From contig NZ_CP012983.1 in NCBI RefSeq assembly GCF_001411495.1, positions 930,001 to 994,000 on the forward strand: a DNA stretch of 64,000 nt, written 5' to 3'. This DNA is from Burkholderia cepacia ATCC 25416 (lineage in GTDB: Bacteria > Pseudomonadota > Gammaproteobacteria > Burkholderiales > Burkholderiaceae). Below the pieces are notes generated by a model. It searched no databases and had not been told where the DNA came from. It saw only the letters and a program-made list of their open reading frames with translations. The translations under genes were made by a program, and so were the position numbers. Every line of letters starts with the position of its first letter. The stretch's first letter is position 1. Positions 16,873 through 27,856 of the stretch are shown here, in pieces.

Positions 16873-17568
16873 ATGATCGGCCACCTCGAACTTCTCGGAC
16901 GCCTGCTGCTGGCCGCGCTGCTCGGCAGCGTGATAGGGCTCGAACGCGAACGCCTGAACTGGGCCGCCGGGCTGCGCACGCACATGCTCGTGTGCGTGGG
17001 CTCCGCGCTCGTGATGCTGGTGTCGACGTTCGGCTTCGAAGACGTGCGCGGGCAAAACGGCGTCGTGCTCGACCCGTCGCGGGTCGCCGCGCAGGTGGTG
17101 TCGGGCATCGGCTTTCTCGGCGCGGGCTCGATCCTGCTGCGCGGCGAAGTCGTGCGCGGGCTGACGACCGCCGCGAGCCTGTGGGCGGTGGCCGGTGTCG
17201 GCCTTGCCGCGGGCGGCGGCATGGTGGTTGCGTCGGTCGGCGCGACGGCGATCGTGCTCGCGATCCTCGCGGGCGTGAAGCCGCTCGAGCGCCGCTTCAT
17301 CGCGCAGCGCCAGCAACGCACGCTGCAGCTCGTGGTCGAGCGCGGCGGCCTGACGCTCGGCACGCTGCACGAAGCGCTCGGCCCCGGCCGGGTGCGCGTG
17401 AAGCGGTTCATCGTCCAGCAGTCGGACGACGATCCCGACACCGACGACATTTCGGTTTCGTTCTCGCGCACCAGCGGACCGGAATTCGCCGCCATCTGCG
17501 AAACGCTGCAAAGCATCGCCTGCGTACGGACCTGTCAACCCGATACCGCGTCAAGGAGCTTCGCGTGA
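16873..17568 (+). CDS. mgtC: MgtC/SapB-family inner-membrane protein
   Basis: 231 aa. The N-terminal half has four to five membrane helices with the family signature (GSVIGLERER, AAGLRTHMLVCVGSAL, VVSGIGFLGAGSIL, GLTTAASLWAVAGVGLAAG). A C-terminal cytoplasmic domain (about 145-231) follows. MgtC proteins modulate the F-ATPase and adaptation to low magnesium, acid or intracellular stress in other bacteria. The stop overlaps the GTG start of the next gene. A sigma-54 promoter lies upstream. Physiological role here is inferred from family only. Confidence 0.85.
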   Translation: MIGHLELLGRLLLAALLGSVIGLERERLNWAAGLRTHMLVCVGSALVMLVSTFGFEDVRGQNGVVLDPSRVAAQVVSGIGFLGAGSILLRGEVVRGLTTAASLWAVAGVGLAAGGGMVVASVGATAIVLAILAGVKPLERRFIAQRQQRTLQLVVERGGLTLGTLHEALGPGRVRVKRFIVQQSDDDPDTDDISVSFSRTSGPEFAAICETLQSIACVRTCQPDTASRSFA

Positions 17569-17903
17569 CCCGCGCCGACCTGCTCTCCCATCTCGTGTCG
17601 TGCCAGCTGGCCGCGCGCATGCGGTCCGGCGCATGGCTCTCGACCCGCCAGCTCGTGGACGCGCTGCGCGCATGGCTCGCCTGCCATCGCGCCGAATGCG
17701 GATGGCTCGAGCGAATCAAGATCGCGGACGCCTCGACGACGATCGCGCAAGGCATCTACGCCATCGCGGTCGCGCACGGCGATCCGGCCGGCGGCGAACG
17801 CGTGCGGCTCGATGCGGATTCGCCCGAACTGCAGGCGCTGCGCGCACGCTGCGACGCGCTGCTGCAGCATATCGACGGCGACCGGGACGTCGACGCGCGA
17901 TGA
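17565..17903 (+). CDS. Hypothetical protein coupled to mgtC
   Basis: 112-aa helical soluble protein (VTRADLLSHLVSCQLAARM at the start). GTG start chosen because AAGGAGCTTCGC lies directly before it and because GTGA overlaps the mgtC stop, so it is translated with mgtC. Codon use matches its neighbours. Family not recognised. Confidence 0.65.
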   Translation: MTRADLLSHLVSCQLAARMRSGAWLSTRQLVDALRAWLACHRAECGWLERIKIADASTTIAQGIYAIAVAHGDPAGGERVRLDADSPELQALRARCDALLQHIDGDRDVDAR

Positions 17904-18125
17904 TCGTGCGGGATCACGCGACACTCGCCACGCGCCGACGCGCCGACGCGACGGCCGACAGCGCCCCGCACGTTCCCGACCGTGTGCCCGGTGTTCTCGC
18001 TGGCCCCGACCCGGGCCCGTCCGGGCGAGCGGCCGGCCGACGTGGCCGTGCGTCGCAGCGTGCGCGCGCGGCATGCGTCCGACCACTATCCGCCGGTCGC
18101 GCGAATGCGCGTGAAGCCCGCGGCG

Positions 18126-18139
18126 GGCACGTCGCTTGC
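18126..18139 (+). promoter_or_regulatory. Sigma-54 promoter of the NinX-like gene
   Basis: GGCAC-GTCGC-TTGC with exact GG-N10-GC spacing, 36 bp before the ATG at 18175. Confidence 0.75.
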
Positions 18140-18174
18140 GCGGTGAGCCGGTTTCGACCGGACGGAGCCCACCC

Positions 18175-18663
18175 ATGCGAACCGACGCCCTCGACGGACA
18201 GGCACTCGACTACTGGTGCGCCCGCGCACTGTGCGTGGACGACGAAGACACGCTGCGCTTCACCGCCGTCACGCCGACCGTCGTCGTGACGGCCGCCTGC
18301 GACGCGTTCCGGCACCTCGGTGCCCCGTTCACGCCGTCGACATCGTGGGCCGACGCCGGCACGGTACTCGACCGCGTCGACGATCTGCGGATCACCCGCC
18401 ACGGCGACGACGTCGAATGCGACGCCACCTTCGCCGACGGCCCGTCGACCTGCGGCGCGCACGCCCGCGATGCACGCGTGGCGCTGCTGCGCGCGTTCGT
18501 CCGCGCGCGCTTCGGCGACGAGATCGACCCGCCGCCGCCGTTCGCGCACCGGATCGAACACGGCGCCGTGGTGCGCTACGACCCCGGCGTGCCGCTGCCC
18601 GACGCGGACGACGATCGCGGCACGGGCGACAGCACGGACATCCGCTCGATACCGCGCATGTAA
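18175..18663 (+). CDS. Phage NinX-like (DUF2591) protein
   Basis: 162 aa. The pattern MRTDALDGQALDYWCARAL at the N-terminus, FTPSTSWADAG in the middle and LLRAFVRARFGDEIDPP near the end is that of NinX/DUF2591 proteins, which are common in lambdoid phages and also stand alone in Burkholderia chromosomes. Biochemical role unknown in the family. No phage genes surround it. It has its own sigma-54 promoter, so it seems to have been recruited into the stress block. GGAGCCCACCC precedes the ATG. Confidence 0.7.
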   Translation: MRTDALDGQALDYWCARALCVDDEDTLRFTAVTPTVVVTAACDAFRHLGAPFTPSTSWADAGTVLDRVDDLRITRHGDDVECDATFADGPSTCGAHARDARVALLRAFVRARFGDEIDPPPPFAHRIEHGAVVRYDPGVPLPDADDDRGTGDSTDIRSIPRM

Positions 18664-18684
18664 GTGCATGCATGTACCCGGCGT
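18664..18684. promoter_or_regulatory. Possible activator region upstream of the glgE promoter
   Basis: An AT-richer patch with overlapping GCATG/CATGTA repeats lies about 75-95 bp upstream of the glgE -24 element, the usual distance for a sigma-54 enhancer. The match to the other putative dyads is poor. Confidence 0.25.
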
Positions 18685-18757
18685 TCATGTAAAAACGACA
18701 GTCCCGGCACCGGCCGGCTTCCCGCACGCGCCTTGCCCGGCGGGACACCGCCCGGCG

Positions 18758-18771
18758 GGCACGCGGGTTGC
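18758..18771 (+). promoter_or_regulatory. Sigma-54 promoter of the glgE-treY operon
   Basis: GGCACGCGGGTTGCG, exact GG-N10-GC spacing, 47 bp before the glgE ATG. One of six near-identical promoters in the window. It would drive the seven-gene trehalose/glucan operon. Confidence 0.82.
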
Positions 18772-18817
18772 GGCACATCGGCGCTATCGACTGCCGCCAC
18801 CCGCCCCGCGCCACGCC

Positions 18818-21800
18818 ATGGACTCCACGCCGACCTTCGCCCCGCATATCTATTTCTGCGACGCCCGCCTCGTCGGGCCGCTCGACGCATGGCCGCAGAC
18901 ATTCGCGCACATCGCGGGCATGGGCTTCGATCACGTGCTGGTCGGCGGCTTCTGGGCCGCGAGCGTCGCCGGCTTTCCGCGCCACGTGGCCGATTTCCTG
19001 CGTCCGGCCCAATCGTTCGCGACGCGTGCAAGCGCACTCGAAACCTTCTCGCGGCTCGCCCAGCTCGCGCACGGCCACGGGCTGCGCCTGCTGCTCGAAG
19101 CCGTGCCGGATCGCATCGCGCGCGACAACCCGCTGCGCGCCGAGCATCCGGACTGGTACGTCGAGCGCACGCACGACGACGCGCTGATCGACCCGCGCGG
19201 CACCGCGCACGCGCTGGACGTCGCCCACGCGAACCTCGACAGCGACGCGGTACGCGACCGGCTTTCCGCGTGGTGGTGCGCGCACCTCCGCGCATTCGCC
19301 GATGCGGGTGCCGCCGGCTTCCTGGTCGACGCGCCGCATCATCTGCCGGCCGACTGGTGGCCCGGCTGGCGCGCGGCGCTGCGCCGGGCGCGCCCGGACG
19401 TCGCGGTGCTCGCGGGCGTGCCCGGCCATGCGCGGGACGCGCTCGCGCAGCTCGAAGGCACCGGGTTCGACGCGGTGTTTTCATCGGTACGCTGGTGGGA
19501 CCTGCGCGCGCCGTGGTTCGTCGACGAACACCGGCTGCTGCGGCGCATCGGCTCGCCGATCGCGTTTCCCGACGCGTTCGACGGCGCGCGCCTCGCCGAC
19601 GACTGGCCCGACGCGCCGGACGATACCGTCGCCCGCGCCTATCGCCGCGCGCTGTGGACGGCCGCGGCCGTCGGCACCGGCTGGCTCGTGCCGATGGGCT
19701 TCGAACGCGGCGTCACGGTGCCGCTGATGGCGCGCGACGCCGATGCAGCGCGCTACCGCGCCGCGTTCGAGCGCGCGCGCTTCGACCTGTCCGGCGCGAT
19801 CGCCGATGCGAACGCGTGGCGCCGCGCCACGCCCGTCGCGGCCGCGCGCGGCGAGATCGTGCAGCTGAGCGCGCCCGGCGCGGCGGCGACCGCGCTGCTG
19901 CGCGGCATCGGGCCGTCGCTCGAACACGACGAAGCCGCGCTGCTGATCGCCCTGAATCCCGATCTCGACGCGACGGCAACGGTCGACCCCGCGACGATCC
20001 TGCCCGGCGTGCCGGGCGGCTTCACGCGGGTCGTCACGCACGACGGTGCGCAAGCCAATCCGCCCGCCGCGCTCGAACCGTTCACGCTCGAACCCGGCGC
20101 ATACGCGCTGCTGCATGCGTGGCCGGCCCCGCCCGCCACGACACGCGCCGACGCCGCGCGCGAGCGCGGCGCGCTGTCCGCCGCGCTCGCGGCCGACCGG
20201 ATCGCGATCGAGCACGTCGAGCCGTCGGTCGACGGCGGCCGCTTCGCGGTCAAGCGCGTGATCGGCGAGACGCTCGTCGTCCATGCATCGATCTTCACCG
20301 ACGGGCACGCGCATCTCGCGGCCGCGCTGCAGTGGCGCGCCGCCGGCGACGACGACTGGCGCGAAATCCCGTTCGAAGCCGAACCGAACGACGGCTGGCA
20401 CGCACGCGTCACGCTCGACCGGCTCGGCCGCCATGAGTTTCGCGTGATCGCGTGGCGAGACGACTGGGCGTCGCTCGTCGACGATGTCGCGAAGAAAGAC
20501 GCGGCCGGCCAGGACGTAACGCTCGAACTGCGCGAAGCGCAGCTGCTGCTCGCGACCGCGCTCAGGCTCGCCGATCCGCTCGACGCGCGCGCGCTCGCGC
20601 GGATGGAACAGCTGGCCGCCGGGTTCAAGGATGCGCCGGCCGGCGCGCGGCTCGCGCAACTCGGCGCGGCGCCGCTCGCCGATGCGTTCGCGGCGCTGCG
20701 CTACCGCCCGTTCGTCACGCACACGACACCCTTCCCGGTCGACGTCGAGCGCCGCGCAGCGCGCTTCTCGAGCTGGTACGAGATGTTTCCGCGCTCGGCG
20801 AGCGACGATCCGGACCGGCACGGCACGTTCGACGACGTGATCGCGCACCTGCCGCGCATCCGCGACATGGGTTTCGACGTGCTGTATTTCCCGCCGATCC
20901 ACCCGATCGGCACGACCGCGCGCAAGGGCCGCAACAACAGCCTGACGGCCGGCCCCGACGACGTCGGCAGCCCGTATGCGATCGGCTCGCCGGACGGCGG
21001 CCACACGGCCGTGCATCCGCAGCTCGGCACGCTCGAATCGTTCCGCGCGCTGGTCGACGCCGCGCGCGGTCACGGGCTCGAGATCGCGCTCGATTTCGCG
21101 ATCCAGTGCTCGCCCGACCATCCGTGGCTCGCCGCGCATCCGGGCTGGTTCGCGTGGCGGCCCGACGGCTCGCTGCGCTTCGCGGAGAATCCGCCGAAGC
21201 GCTACCAGGACATCGTGAACCCCGATTTCTACGCGCCCGATGCGTTGCCCGACCTGTGGCTCGCGCTGCGCGACGCGATCCTGTTCTGGGTCGACGCGGG
21301 CGTGCGGATCTTCCGCGTCGACAACCCGCACACGAAGCCGCTGCCGTTCTGGGCGTGGATGATCGACGACGTGCGCGGCCGGCATCCGGACGTCGTGTTC
21401 CTGTCCGAGGCGTTCACGCGGCCGGGAATGATGTATCGCCTCGCGAAAGTCGGCTTCTCGCAGTCGTACACGTACTTCACGTGGCGCGAGTCGAAGCGCG
21501 AATTCATCGACTACCTGACCGAGCTGACGGCCGGCCCCGCGCGCGAGTTCTTCCGCCCGAACTTCTTCGTCAACACGCCCGACATCAACCCGCGCCACCT
21601 GCAGAACGCGCCGCGCACGCAGTTCGTGATCCGCGCGGCGCTCGCGGCGACGCTGGCCGGGTCGTGGGGCATGTACTCGGGCTTCGAGCTCGGCGAATCG
21701 GCGCCGCTGCCGGACAGCGAGGAATACGCGAACGCGGAGAAGTACGAGCTGCGCGCGCGCGACTGGCGCCGCGCCGCGCACATCGGCGCCGAGATCGCGC

Positions 21801-22207
21801 GGCTGAACCGCGCGCGGCGCGCTCACCCGGCACTGCAGACGCATCTCGGCATCACGTTCGCCGACGCGGACAACGACGCGGTGCTCGTGTTCGTCAAGGC
21901 GACGCCGGCGTTCGACAGCGTGGTCGCCGTCGCGATCAGCACCGACCCGTGGCATCCGCAGGTCGCGAACTTCACGCTCGACGCATCGCTGTGGCGCGGT
22001 TTCGGGCTCGTCGACGGCGAACCGCTCGACGCGCTCGAACAGGACGCCACGCACGCGGAAACCTGGCGCGGGCATCGCCAGTACGTCTCGCTCGATCCGC
22101 ACGTGCGGCCGTATGCGATCTGGCGGCTCACGCCGTCTCCAGGCGCCGCGCGGGCGGCGGCGCGCGAACCGGGCGACGCCCGGCCCATTTCGGGAGCCCA
22201 TGGATGA
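18818..22207 (+). CDS. glgE: GlgE maltosyltransferase with an extra N-terminal GH13-like domain
   Basis: 1129 aa, far longer than the roughly 670 aa of actinobacterial GlgE. The C-terminal part (about 480-1129) is a normal GlgE: nucleophile Asp835 ([10 protein letters not shown]), acid/base Glu864 (LSEAFTRP) and Asp922 (NTPDINPRH). It transfers maltosyl units from maltose-1-phosphate onto alpha-1,4-glucan. The first ~390 residues form a second amylase-like barrel with a recognisable but degenerate site: GFLVDAPHH lacks the conserved Arg, and VLAGVPG lacks the acid Glu, so it is probably catalytically dead. The stop overlaps the treS start (ATGA). First gene of the operon, behind a sigma-54 promoter. 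Confidence 0.93.
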   Translation: MDSTPTFAPHIYFCDARLVGPLDAWPQTFAHIAGMGFDHVLVGGFWAASVAGFPRHVADFLRPAQSFATRASALETFSRLAQLAHGHGLRLLLEAVPDRIARDNPLRAEHPDWYVERTHDDALIDPRGTAHALDVAHANLDSDAVRDRLSAWWCAHLRAFADAGAAGFLVDAPHHLPADWWPGWRAALRRARPDVAVLAGVPGHARDALAQLEGTGFDAVFSSVRWWDLRAPWFVDEHRLLRRIGSPIAFPDAFDGARLADDWPDAPDDTVARAYRRALWTAAAVGTGWLVPMGFERGVTVPLMARDADAARYRAAFERARFDLSGAIADANAWRRATPVAAARGEIVQLSAPGAAATALLRGIGPSLEHDEAALLIALNPDLDATATVDPATILPGVPGGFTRVVTHDGAQANPPAALEPFTLEPGAYALLHAWPAPPATTRADAARERGALSAALAADRIAIEHVEPSVDGGRFAVKRVIGETLVVHASIFTDGHAHLAAALQWRAAGDDDWREIPFEAEPNDGWHARVTLDRLGRHEFRVIAWRDDWASLVDDVAKKDAAGQDVTLELREAQLLLATALRLADPLDARALARMEQLAAGFKDAPAGARLAQLGAAPLADAFAALRYRPFVTHTTPFPVDVERRAARFSSWYEMFPRSASDDPDRHGTFDDVIAHLPRIRDMGFDVLYFPPIHPIGTTARKGRNNSLTAGPDDVGSPYAIGSPDGGHTAVHPQLGTLESFRALVDAARGHGLEIALDFAIQCSPDHPWLAAHPGWFAWRPDGSLRFAENPPKRYQDIVNPDFYAPDALPDLWLALRDAILFWVDAGVRIFRVDNPHTKPLPFWAWMIDDVRGRHPDVVFLSEAFTRPGMMYRLAKVGFSQSYTYFTWRESKREFIDYLTELTAGPAREFFRPNFFVNTPDINPRHLQNAPRTQFVIRAALAATLAGSWGMYSGFELGESAPLPDSEEYANAEKYELRARDWRRAAHIGAEIARLNRARRAHPALQTHLGITFADADNDAVLVFVKATPAFDSVVAVAISTDPWHPQVANFTLDASLWRGFGLVDGEPLDALEQDATHAETWRGHRQYVSLDPHVRPYAIWRLTPSPGAARAAAREPGDARPISGAHG

Positions 22208-25200
22208 TGAAACGCGAAGATTCCCTCGACGACGTACGTCGCGCACAGTTCCCGTCGCTCGAGCCGGCCGGCACGCCGCGCCGGCGCCGCGCGCGCCGCC
22301 GCGCACCGGCACTCTGCGCGGACGATCCGCTGTGGTACAAGGACGCGATCATCTACCAGGTGCACGTGAAGTCGTTCTATGACTCGAACAACGACGGCAT
22401 CGGCGATTTCCCCGGCCTGATCGCGAAGCTCGACTACATCGCCGAACTCGGCGTCGACACGATCTGGCTGCTGCCGTTCTACCCGTCGCCGCGCCGCGAC
22501 GACGGCTACGACATCGCCGACTACCGCGACGTGCATCCCGACTACGGCACGCTCGCCGACGTGCGGCGCTTCATCCGCGAAGCCCATGCGCGCGGCATCC
22601 GCGTGATCACCGAGCTGGTGATCAACCACACGTCGGACCAGCATCCGTGGTTTCAGCGCGCACGCCGCGCGAAACCGGGCTCGAACCACCGCGACTACTA
22701 CGTGTGGTCCGACACCGACACGAAATACGCGGGCACGCGGATCATCTTCCTCGATACGGAAACGTCGAACTGGACCCACGACCCGCTCGCGGGCCAGTAC
22801 TACTGGCACCGCTTCTATTCGCACCAGCCCGACCTGAACTTCGACAACCCGGCCGTCGTGCGCGAGGTGCTGCAGGTGATGCGCTTCTGGCTCGACCTCG
22901 GCATCGACGGGCTGCGGCTCGACGCGGTGCCGTATCTGGTCGAGCGCGAAGGCACGAACAACGAGAACCTCCCCGAGACGCACGCGATCCTGAAGCAGAT
23001 CCGCGCGACGATCGACGCCGAGTACCCGAACCGGATGCTGCTCGCCGAAGCGAACCAGTGGCCGGAGGACGTGCAGGAGTATTTCGGCGACGAGAACGAA
23101 TGCCACATGGCGTTCCACTTCCCGCTGATGCCGCGCATCTACATGTCGATCGCGAGCGAGGACCGCTTCCCGATCGTCGACATCATGCGGCAGACGCCGG
23201 CGCTCGCGCCGAGCAACCAGTGGGCCGTGTTCCTGCGCAACCACGACGAGCTGACGCTCGAGATGGTCACCGACTCCGAGCGCGACCTGCTGTGGCAGAC
23301 CTACGCGAGCGACCGGCGCGCGCGGCTGAACCTCGGCATCCGGCGCCGGCTCGCGCCGCTGATGGAACGCGACCGGCGCCGCATCGAGCTGATCAACTCG
23401 CTGCTGCTGTCGATGCCCGGCACGCCGGTGATCTATTACGGCGACGAGCTCGGGATGGGCGACAACATCCATCTCGGCGACCGCGACGGCGTGCGCACGC
23501 CGATGCAGTGGTCGTCGGACCGCAACGGCGGCTTCTCGCGCGCCGACCCTGAACTGCTCGTCTTGCCGCCGGTGATGGGCTCGCTGTACGGCTATGACGC
23601 GGTCAACGTCGAGGCGCAGACGCGCGACCCGCATTCGCTGCTGAACTGGACGCGCCGCATCCTGTCGACCCGCCGCGCGTCGCAGGCGTTCGGGCGTGGC
23701 ACGATCCGCTTCCTGCGCCCGGAGAACCGCAAGGTGCTCGCGTACCTGCGCGAGCTGGACGGCCACGATCCGGTGCTGTGCGTCGCGAACCTGTCGCGCG
23801 CGTCGCAGGCCGTCGAACTCGACCTGTCCGGGTTCGCGGGCCGCGTACCGATCGAGATGACGTCGGATTCCCCGTTTCCGCCGATCGGCCAGCTCCCGTA
23901 TCTCCTCACCTTCCCGCCGTACGGCTTCCTGTGGTTCGTGCTCGCCGAACATGGCCGCGAGCCGTCGTGGCGGCAGCCGCACGCGGAAGCGCTGCCCGAA
24001 TACGTGACGCTCGTGATGCGGCGCGGCGAGGCGCGGCCGAACCTCGAGCAGCTGCACACGCTCGCGCACGATGCGCTGCCGTCGTGGCTCGCGCGGCGGC
24101 GCTGGTTCGCGTCGAAGGATCGCACGATCGGCGAAGCCAGGCTGAACGTCGTCACGCCGGTGCCGGGCGAGCCGTTCGAGTATGCGGAGGCCTGGGTCGA
24201 AGCGGGCGCGCAGCGCGACGTCGAACGCTACGTCGTGCCGCTCGCGGCCGCATGGGGCGGCGAGACCTCGCAGCCGCTGTTCACGCAGCTCGCGCTCGCG
24301 CGCGTGCGGCGCGGCCACACGATCGGCTACCTGACCGACGCGTTCGCGCTGCCGGCGTTCGCACGCGGGATGCTGCGCAAGCTGCGCGACGGCGCCGTGG
24401 TGCCGACCTCCGACGGCGGCCGCCTCGCGTTCATGCCGGAAGACGCGCTCGCCGCGCTCGACCCCGGCGACGACGCCGAAGTGCGCTGGCTCGCGGCCGA
24501 GCAGAGCAACAGCTCGCTCGTGATCGGCGACGCGATCGTGCTGAAGCTGGTGCGCAAGGTCGCGCACGGCGTGCATCCGGAAGCGGAAATGAGCCGCTAC
24601 CTGACGCGGATCGGCTACCCGAACACCGCGACGCTCGCCGGCGAAGTCGTGCACGTCGACCCGGACGGCACGCCGCACACGGTCGCGATCCTGCAGCGCT
24701 ACGCGGACAACCAGGGCGACGCGTGGACGCGCTCGTTCGACTTCCTGCGCCGCGCGGTGGACGAACTCGCGCTGCCGGCCGCGGACAACGACGAAACCGA
24801 CGAAGCGGACGAGGAACCCGAAGCGCTGCTCGGCTACGCGGCGTTCGCCGGCATCATCGGCACGCGGCTCGGCCAGCTGCACGTCGCGCTCGCGCAGCCG
24901 TCCGACGACCCCGCGTTCGCGCCGGAGCGGGCGACGCCCGGCCATGTCGACGGCTGGTGCGCGGACGCGATCGCGTCGTTCGAGCAGGCGCTCGACGTGC
25001 TGCACACGCGGCTCGAGGCGCTCGATCCCGCGATGCGCGCGGCGGCCGACACGCTGCTCGCGTCGCGCGACGCGGCCGTGCGGGCCCTCGGCGCACTCGT
25101 GCCGCGCACGCTCGACGCACAATGCATGCGGATTCACGGCGACTTCCATCTGGGGCAGGTGCTCGACGTGCAGGGCGACGCGCTGCTGATCGACTTCGAA

Positions 25201-25620
25201 GGCGAGCCGGCGCGCCCGCTCGAGCGCCGCCGCGCGAAGTCGCATCCGCTGCGCGACGTGGCGGGCCTGCTACGCTCGCTGTCGTATGTGAGCGCGACCG
25301 CGCAGTTCGCGATCGAGAAGGCGCCGCCGCAGGCGGCCGGCCGCAAGCGTGCGCTGTTCGACCGCTTCGGGCAGGCCGCCGCCGACCGTTTCGTCGACTG
25401 CTATCGCGCGGCCGCCGACCTCGCGCCCGCACGCTTCGTCGATCCGCGCTACGCCGACCGCCTGCTCGCGCTGTTCCTGATCGACAAGGCGTCGTACGAG
25501 CTGTGCTACGAAGCGGCGAACCGCCCCGACTGGCTGAGCGTGCCGGTCGGCGGGCTCGCGGCGCTGGTCGAACGGCTGCTCGACGACGGCGGCGCATCCG
25601 ACGACGGAGGCACCCGATGA
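22204..25620 (+). CDS. treS: Trehalose synthase-maltokinase fusion
   Basis: 1138 aa with two enzymes in one chain. Residues about 40-600 are GH13 trehalose synthase, which interconverts trehalose and maltose: Asp240 (LRLDAVPYL), Glu282 (LAEANQW) and Asp348 (RNHDE). Residues about 630-1138 are maltokinase (Mak/Pep2), with catalytic Asp980 in IHGDFHLGQ and the metal-binding Asp997 in LIDFEGEP; it makes maltose-1-phosphate for GlgE. The two halves supply the GlgE substrate from trehalose. The start overlaps the glgE stop and its own stop overlaps glgB. ATG at 22207 is an equally possible start. Confidence 0.95.
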   Translation: MMKREDSLDDVRRAQFPSLEPAGTPRRRRARRRAPALCADDPLWYKDAIIYQVHVKSFYDSNNDGIGDFPGLIAKLDYIAELGVDTIWLLPFYPSPRRDDGYDIADYRDVHPDYGTLADVRRFIREAHARGIRVITELVINHTSDQHPWFQRARRAKPGSNHRDYYVWSDTDTKYAGTRIIFLDTETSNWTHDPLAGQYYWHRFYSHQPDLNFDNPAVVREVLQVMRFWLDLGIDGLRLDAVPYLVEREGTNNENLPETHAILKQIRATIDAEYPNRMLLAEANQWPEDVQEYFGDENECHMAFHFPLMPRIYMSIASEDRFPIVDIMRQTPALAPSNQWAVFLRNHDELTLEMVTDSERDLLWQTYASDRRARLNLGIRRRLAPLMERDRRRIELINSLLLSMPGTPVIYYGDELGMGDNIHLGDRDGVRTPMQWSSDRNGGFSRADPELLVLPPVMGSLYGYDAVNVEAQTRDPHSLLNWTRRILSTRRASQAFGRGTIRFLRPENRKVLAYLRELDGHDPVLCVANLSRASQAVELDLSGFAGRVPIEMTSDSPFPPIGQLPYLLTFPPYGFLWFVLAEHGREPSWRQPHAEALPEYVTLVMRRGEARPNLEQLHTLAHDALPSWLARRRWFASKDRTIGEARLNVVTPVPGEPFEYAEAWVEAGAQRDVERYVVPLAAAWGGETSQPLFTQLALARVRRGHTIGYLTDAFALPAFARGMLRKLRDGAVVPTSDGGRLAFMPEDALAALDPGDDAEVRWLAAEQSNSSLVIGDAIVLKLVRKVAHGVHPEAEMSRYLTRIGYPNTATLAGEVVHVDPDGTPHTVAILQRYADNQGDAWTRSFDFLRRAVDELALPAADNDETDEADEEPEALLGYAAFAGIIGTRLGQLHVALAQPSDDPAFAPERATPGHVDGWCADAIASFEQALDVLHTRLEALDPAMRAAADTLLASRDAAVRALGALVPRTLDAQCMRIHGDFHLGQVLDVQGDALLIDFEGEPARPLERRRAKSHPLRDVAGLLRSLSYVSATAQFAIEKAPPQAAGRKRALFDRFGQAAADRFVDCYRAAADLAPARFVDPRYADRLLALFLIDKASYELCYEAANRPDWLSVPVGGLAALVERLLDDGGASDDGGTR

Positions 25621-27824
25621 CCGATACGCTGTTCGAACGGTCCGACATCGACGCGCTGCTCGCCGGACGTCATCCCGATCCGTTCGCGTGCCTCGGCCCG
25701 CACGGGCAGACCGGCCGCACCGTCGTGCGCGCGCTGCTGCCCGGCGCGACCGGCGTGCACGTGCTGTCGCCCGACGGCGACGAACTCGGCACGCTCGACT
25801 GCGTCGATCGCGCCGGCTGCTTCGCGGGAACGATCGCGCGCAACGGCGGCGCCCCGCACTACCTGCTCGCGGTCGACTGGCCGGACGCGCGGCAGGTGAT
25901 CGACGATGCGTACGCGTTCGGCACGCTGCTCGACGACGCGACGCTCGCGCGCCTGTCGGCCGGCGATCCGGCCGCGGTGCTCGACTGCCTCGGCGCGACG
26001 CCGCTGCGCATCGACGACACCGACGGCGTGCGCTTCGCGGTCTGGGCGCCGAACGCGCAGCGCGTGTCGGTGGTCGGCGATTTCAACGCATGGGACGGCC
26101 GCCGCCATCCGATGCGGCTGCGGCAGCCGTCGGGCGTGTGGGAGCTGTTCGTGCCGGGCATCGGCGCGGGCGAGTGCTACAAGTACGAGCTGCGCGCGGC
26201 CGACGGGCGCGTGCTGCCGCACAAGGCCGACCCCTGTGCGCGCGCGACCGAGGCGCCGCCGCGCACGGCGTCGGTGGTCGCCGACGTCGCCGCGCTCGAC
26301 GCGTTCGCGTGGCACGACGACGGCTGGATGCACGCGCGGCCGCGTGCCGACCGCTACCGCGTGCCGTGGTCGATCTACGAGGTGCACCCGGAATCGTGGC
26401 AACGCGTGCCCGACGAGATGAACCGCAGCGCGACGTGGGACGAACTCGCCGAGCGGCTGATTCCATACGCGCGGGGCATGGGCTTCACGCATATCGAGTT
26501 CATGCCGATCGCCGAATACCCGTTCGGCGGGTCGTGGGGCTACCAGCCGCTCGCGCAGTTCGCGCCGTCCGCGCGCTTCGGGCCGGTCGACGGCTTCGCG
26601 CGCTTCGTCGACCGCGCGCATGCGGCCGGCATCGGCGTGCTCGTCGACTGGGTTCCCGCGCATTTCCCCGACGATCCGCATGGCCTGGCGCAGTTCGACG
26701 GCACGGCGCTGTACGAGCACGCCGACCCGCGCGAAGGCTTGCACCCCGACTGGCACACCTGCGTGTTCAACGTCGGGCGTACGGAGGTCGGCGCGTTCCT
26801 CGCCGCGTCGGCGCTCGCGTGGGCGCGCCGGTATCACGTCGACGGCATCCGCGTCGACGCCGTCGCGTCGATGCTGTACCGCGACTATTCGCGCAAGGAA
26901 GGCGAATGGGTGCCGAACGTGCACGGCGGCCGCGAGAACCTCGAATCGGTCGCGTTCCTGCGCATGCTGAACGACACGCTGCACGGTGCGGCCGCGCCGG
27001 CCGGCGTCGTCACCGTCGCGGAGGAATCGACCGCGTGGCCGGGCGTCACCGCGCCGACCGGCGACGGCGGGCTCGGCTTCGACTTCAAGTGGAACATGGG
27101 GTGGATGCACGACACGCTCGCGTACCTGCGCGAAGACCCGGTGCACCGCCGCTATCACCACGACCGGATGACGTTCGGGCTCGTCTACGCGTTCTCCGAG
27201 CGCTTCGTGCTGCCGCTGTCGCACGACGAGGTCGTGCACGGCAAGGGCTCGCTCGTCGCGAAGATGCCGGGCGACGCGTGGCAGCGGCTCGCGACGCTGC
27301 GCGCGTACTTCGGCTTCATGTGGGCCCACCCCGGCAAGAAACTGCTGTTCATGGGCAGCGAATTCGCGCAATGGGCCGAGTTCGCGCACGACGCGACGCC
27401 GCACTGGGACCTGCTCGACGCGCCCGCGCATCGCGGCGTGCAGCGGCTCGTGCGCGACCTGAACCGCACGTACGCGGCGGAACCGGCGCTGCATGCGCTC
27501 GACTGTCACGCGGCCGGCTTCTCCTGGCTGATCGGCGACGACCGCGACAACAGCGTGTTCGCGTTCGCGCGCCGCGACGACGCCGGGCACCTCGTGGTCG
27601 CCGTCTGCAACTTCACGCCGGTGCCGCGCGCGGCCTACCGCATCGGCCTGCCCGCCCCCGGGCAGTGGCGCGAACTGCTGAACACCGATGCCGCCCCGTA
27701 CGGCGGCACCAACGCCGGCAACGACGGCGCCGTGTGGGCCGAGGCCGTGCCCGCGCACGGCGAGGCGTGGTCGGCACTGCTGCGCCTTCCGCCGCTCGCG
27801 ACACTGTGGCTGACCCCCGCCTGA
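25617..27824 (+). CDS. glgB: 1,4-alpha-glucan branching enzyme
   Basis: 735 aa. An N-terminal CBM48-type region ([22 protein letters not shown]) precedes the GH13 barrel, with nucleophile Asp414 ([17 protein letters not shown]), acid Glu469 (VAEEST) and Asp537 ([10 protein letters not shown]). It introduces alpha-1,6 branches into the linear glucan built by GlgE. GlgE, TreS-Mak and GlgB together form the complete GlgE pathway. ATGA overlap with treS indicates coupling. Confidence 0.96.
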   Translation: MTDTLFERSDIDALLAGRHPDPFACLGPHGQTGRTVVRALLPGATGVHVLSPDGDELGTLDCVDRAGCFAGTIARNGGAPHYLLAVDWPDARQVIDDAYAFGTLLDDATLARLSAGDPAAVLDCLGATPLRIDDTDGVRFAVWAPNAQRVSVVGDFNAWDGRRHPMRLRQPSGVWELFVPGIGAGECYKYELRAADGRVLPHKADPCARATEAPPRTASVVADVAALDAFAWHDDGWMHARPRADRYRVPWSIYEVHPESWQRVPDEMNRSATWDELAERLIPYARGMGFTHIEFMPIAEYPFGGSWGYQPLAQFAPSARFGPVDGFARFVDRAHAAGIGVLVDWVPAHFPDDPHGLAQFDGTALYEHADPREGLHPDWHTCVFNVGRTEVGAFLAASALAWARRYHVDGIRVDAVASMLYRDYSRKEGEWVPNVHGGRENLESVAFLRMLNDTLHGAAAPAGVVTVAEESTAWPGVTAPTGDGGLGFDFKWNMGWMHDTLAYLREDPVHRRYHHDRMTFGLVYAFSERFVLPLSHDEVVHGKGSLVAKMPGDAWQRLATLRAYFGFMWAHPGKKLLFMGSEFAQWAEFAHDATPHWDLLDAPAHRGVQRLVRDLNRTYAAEPALHALDCHAAGFSWLIGDDRDNSVFAFARRDDAGHLVVAVCNFTPVPRAAYRIGLPAPGQWRELLNTDAAPYGGTNAGNDGAVWAEAVPAHGEAWSALLRLPPLATLWLTPA

Positions 27825-27856
27825 TTGCCCGCGCCCTCGACACGGAGATCCGCCCC

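Noticed and set aside
19481..25245. Very long minus-strand open frames opposite glgE and treS (943 and 1140 codons)
   Set aside because: GC-rich third positions of the real genes remove stops from the antisense frame. The products are Arg/Val-rich with no motifs and no ribosome sites.
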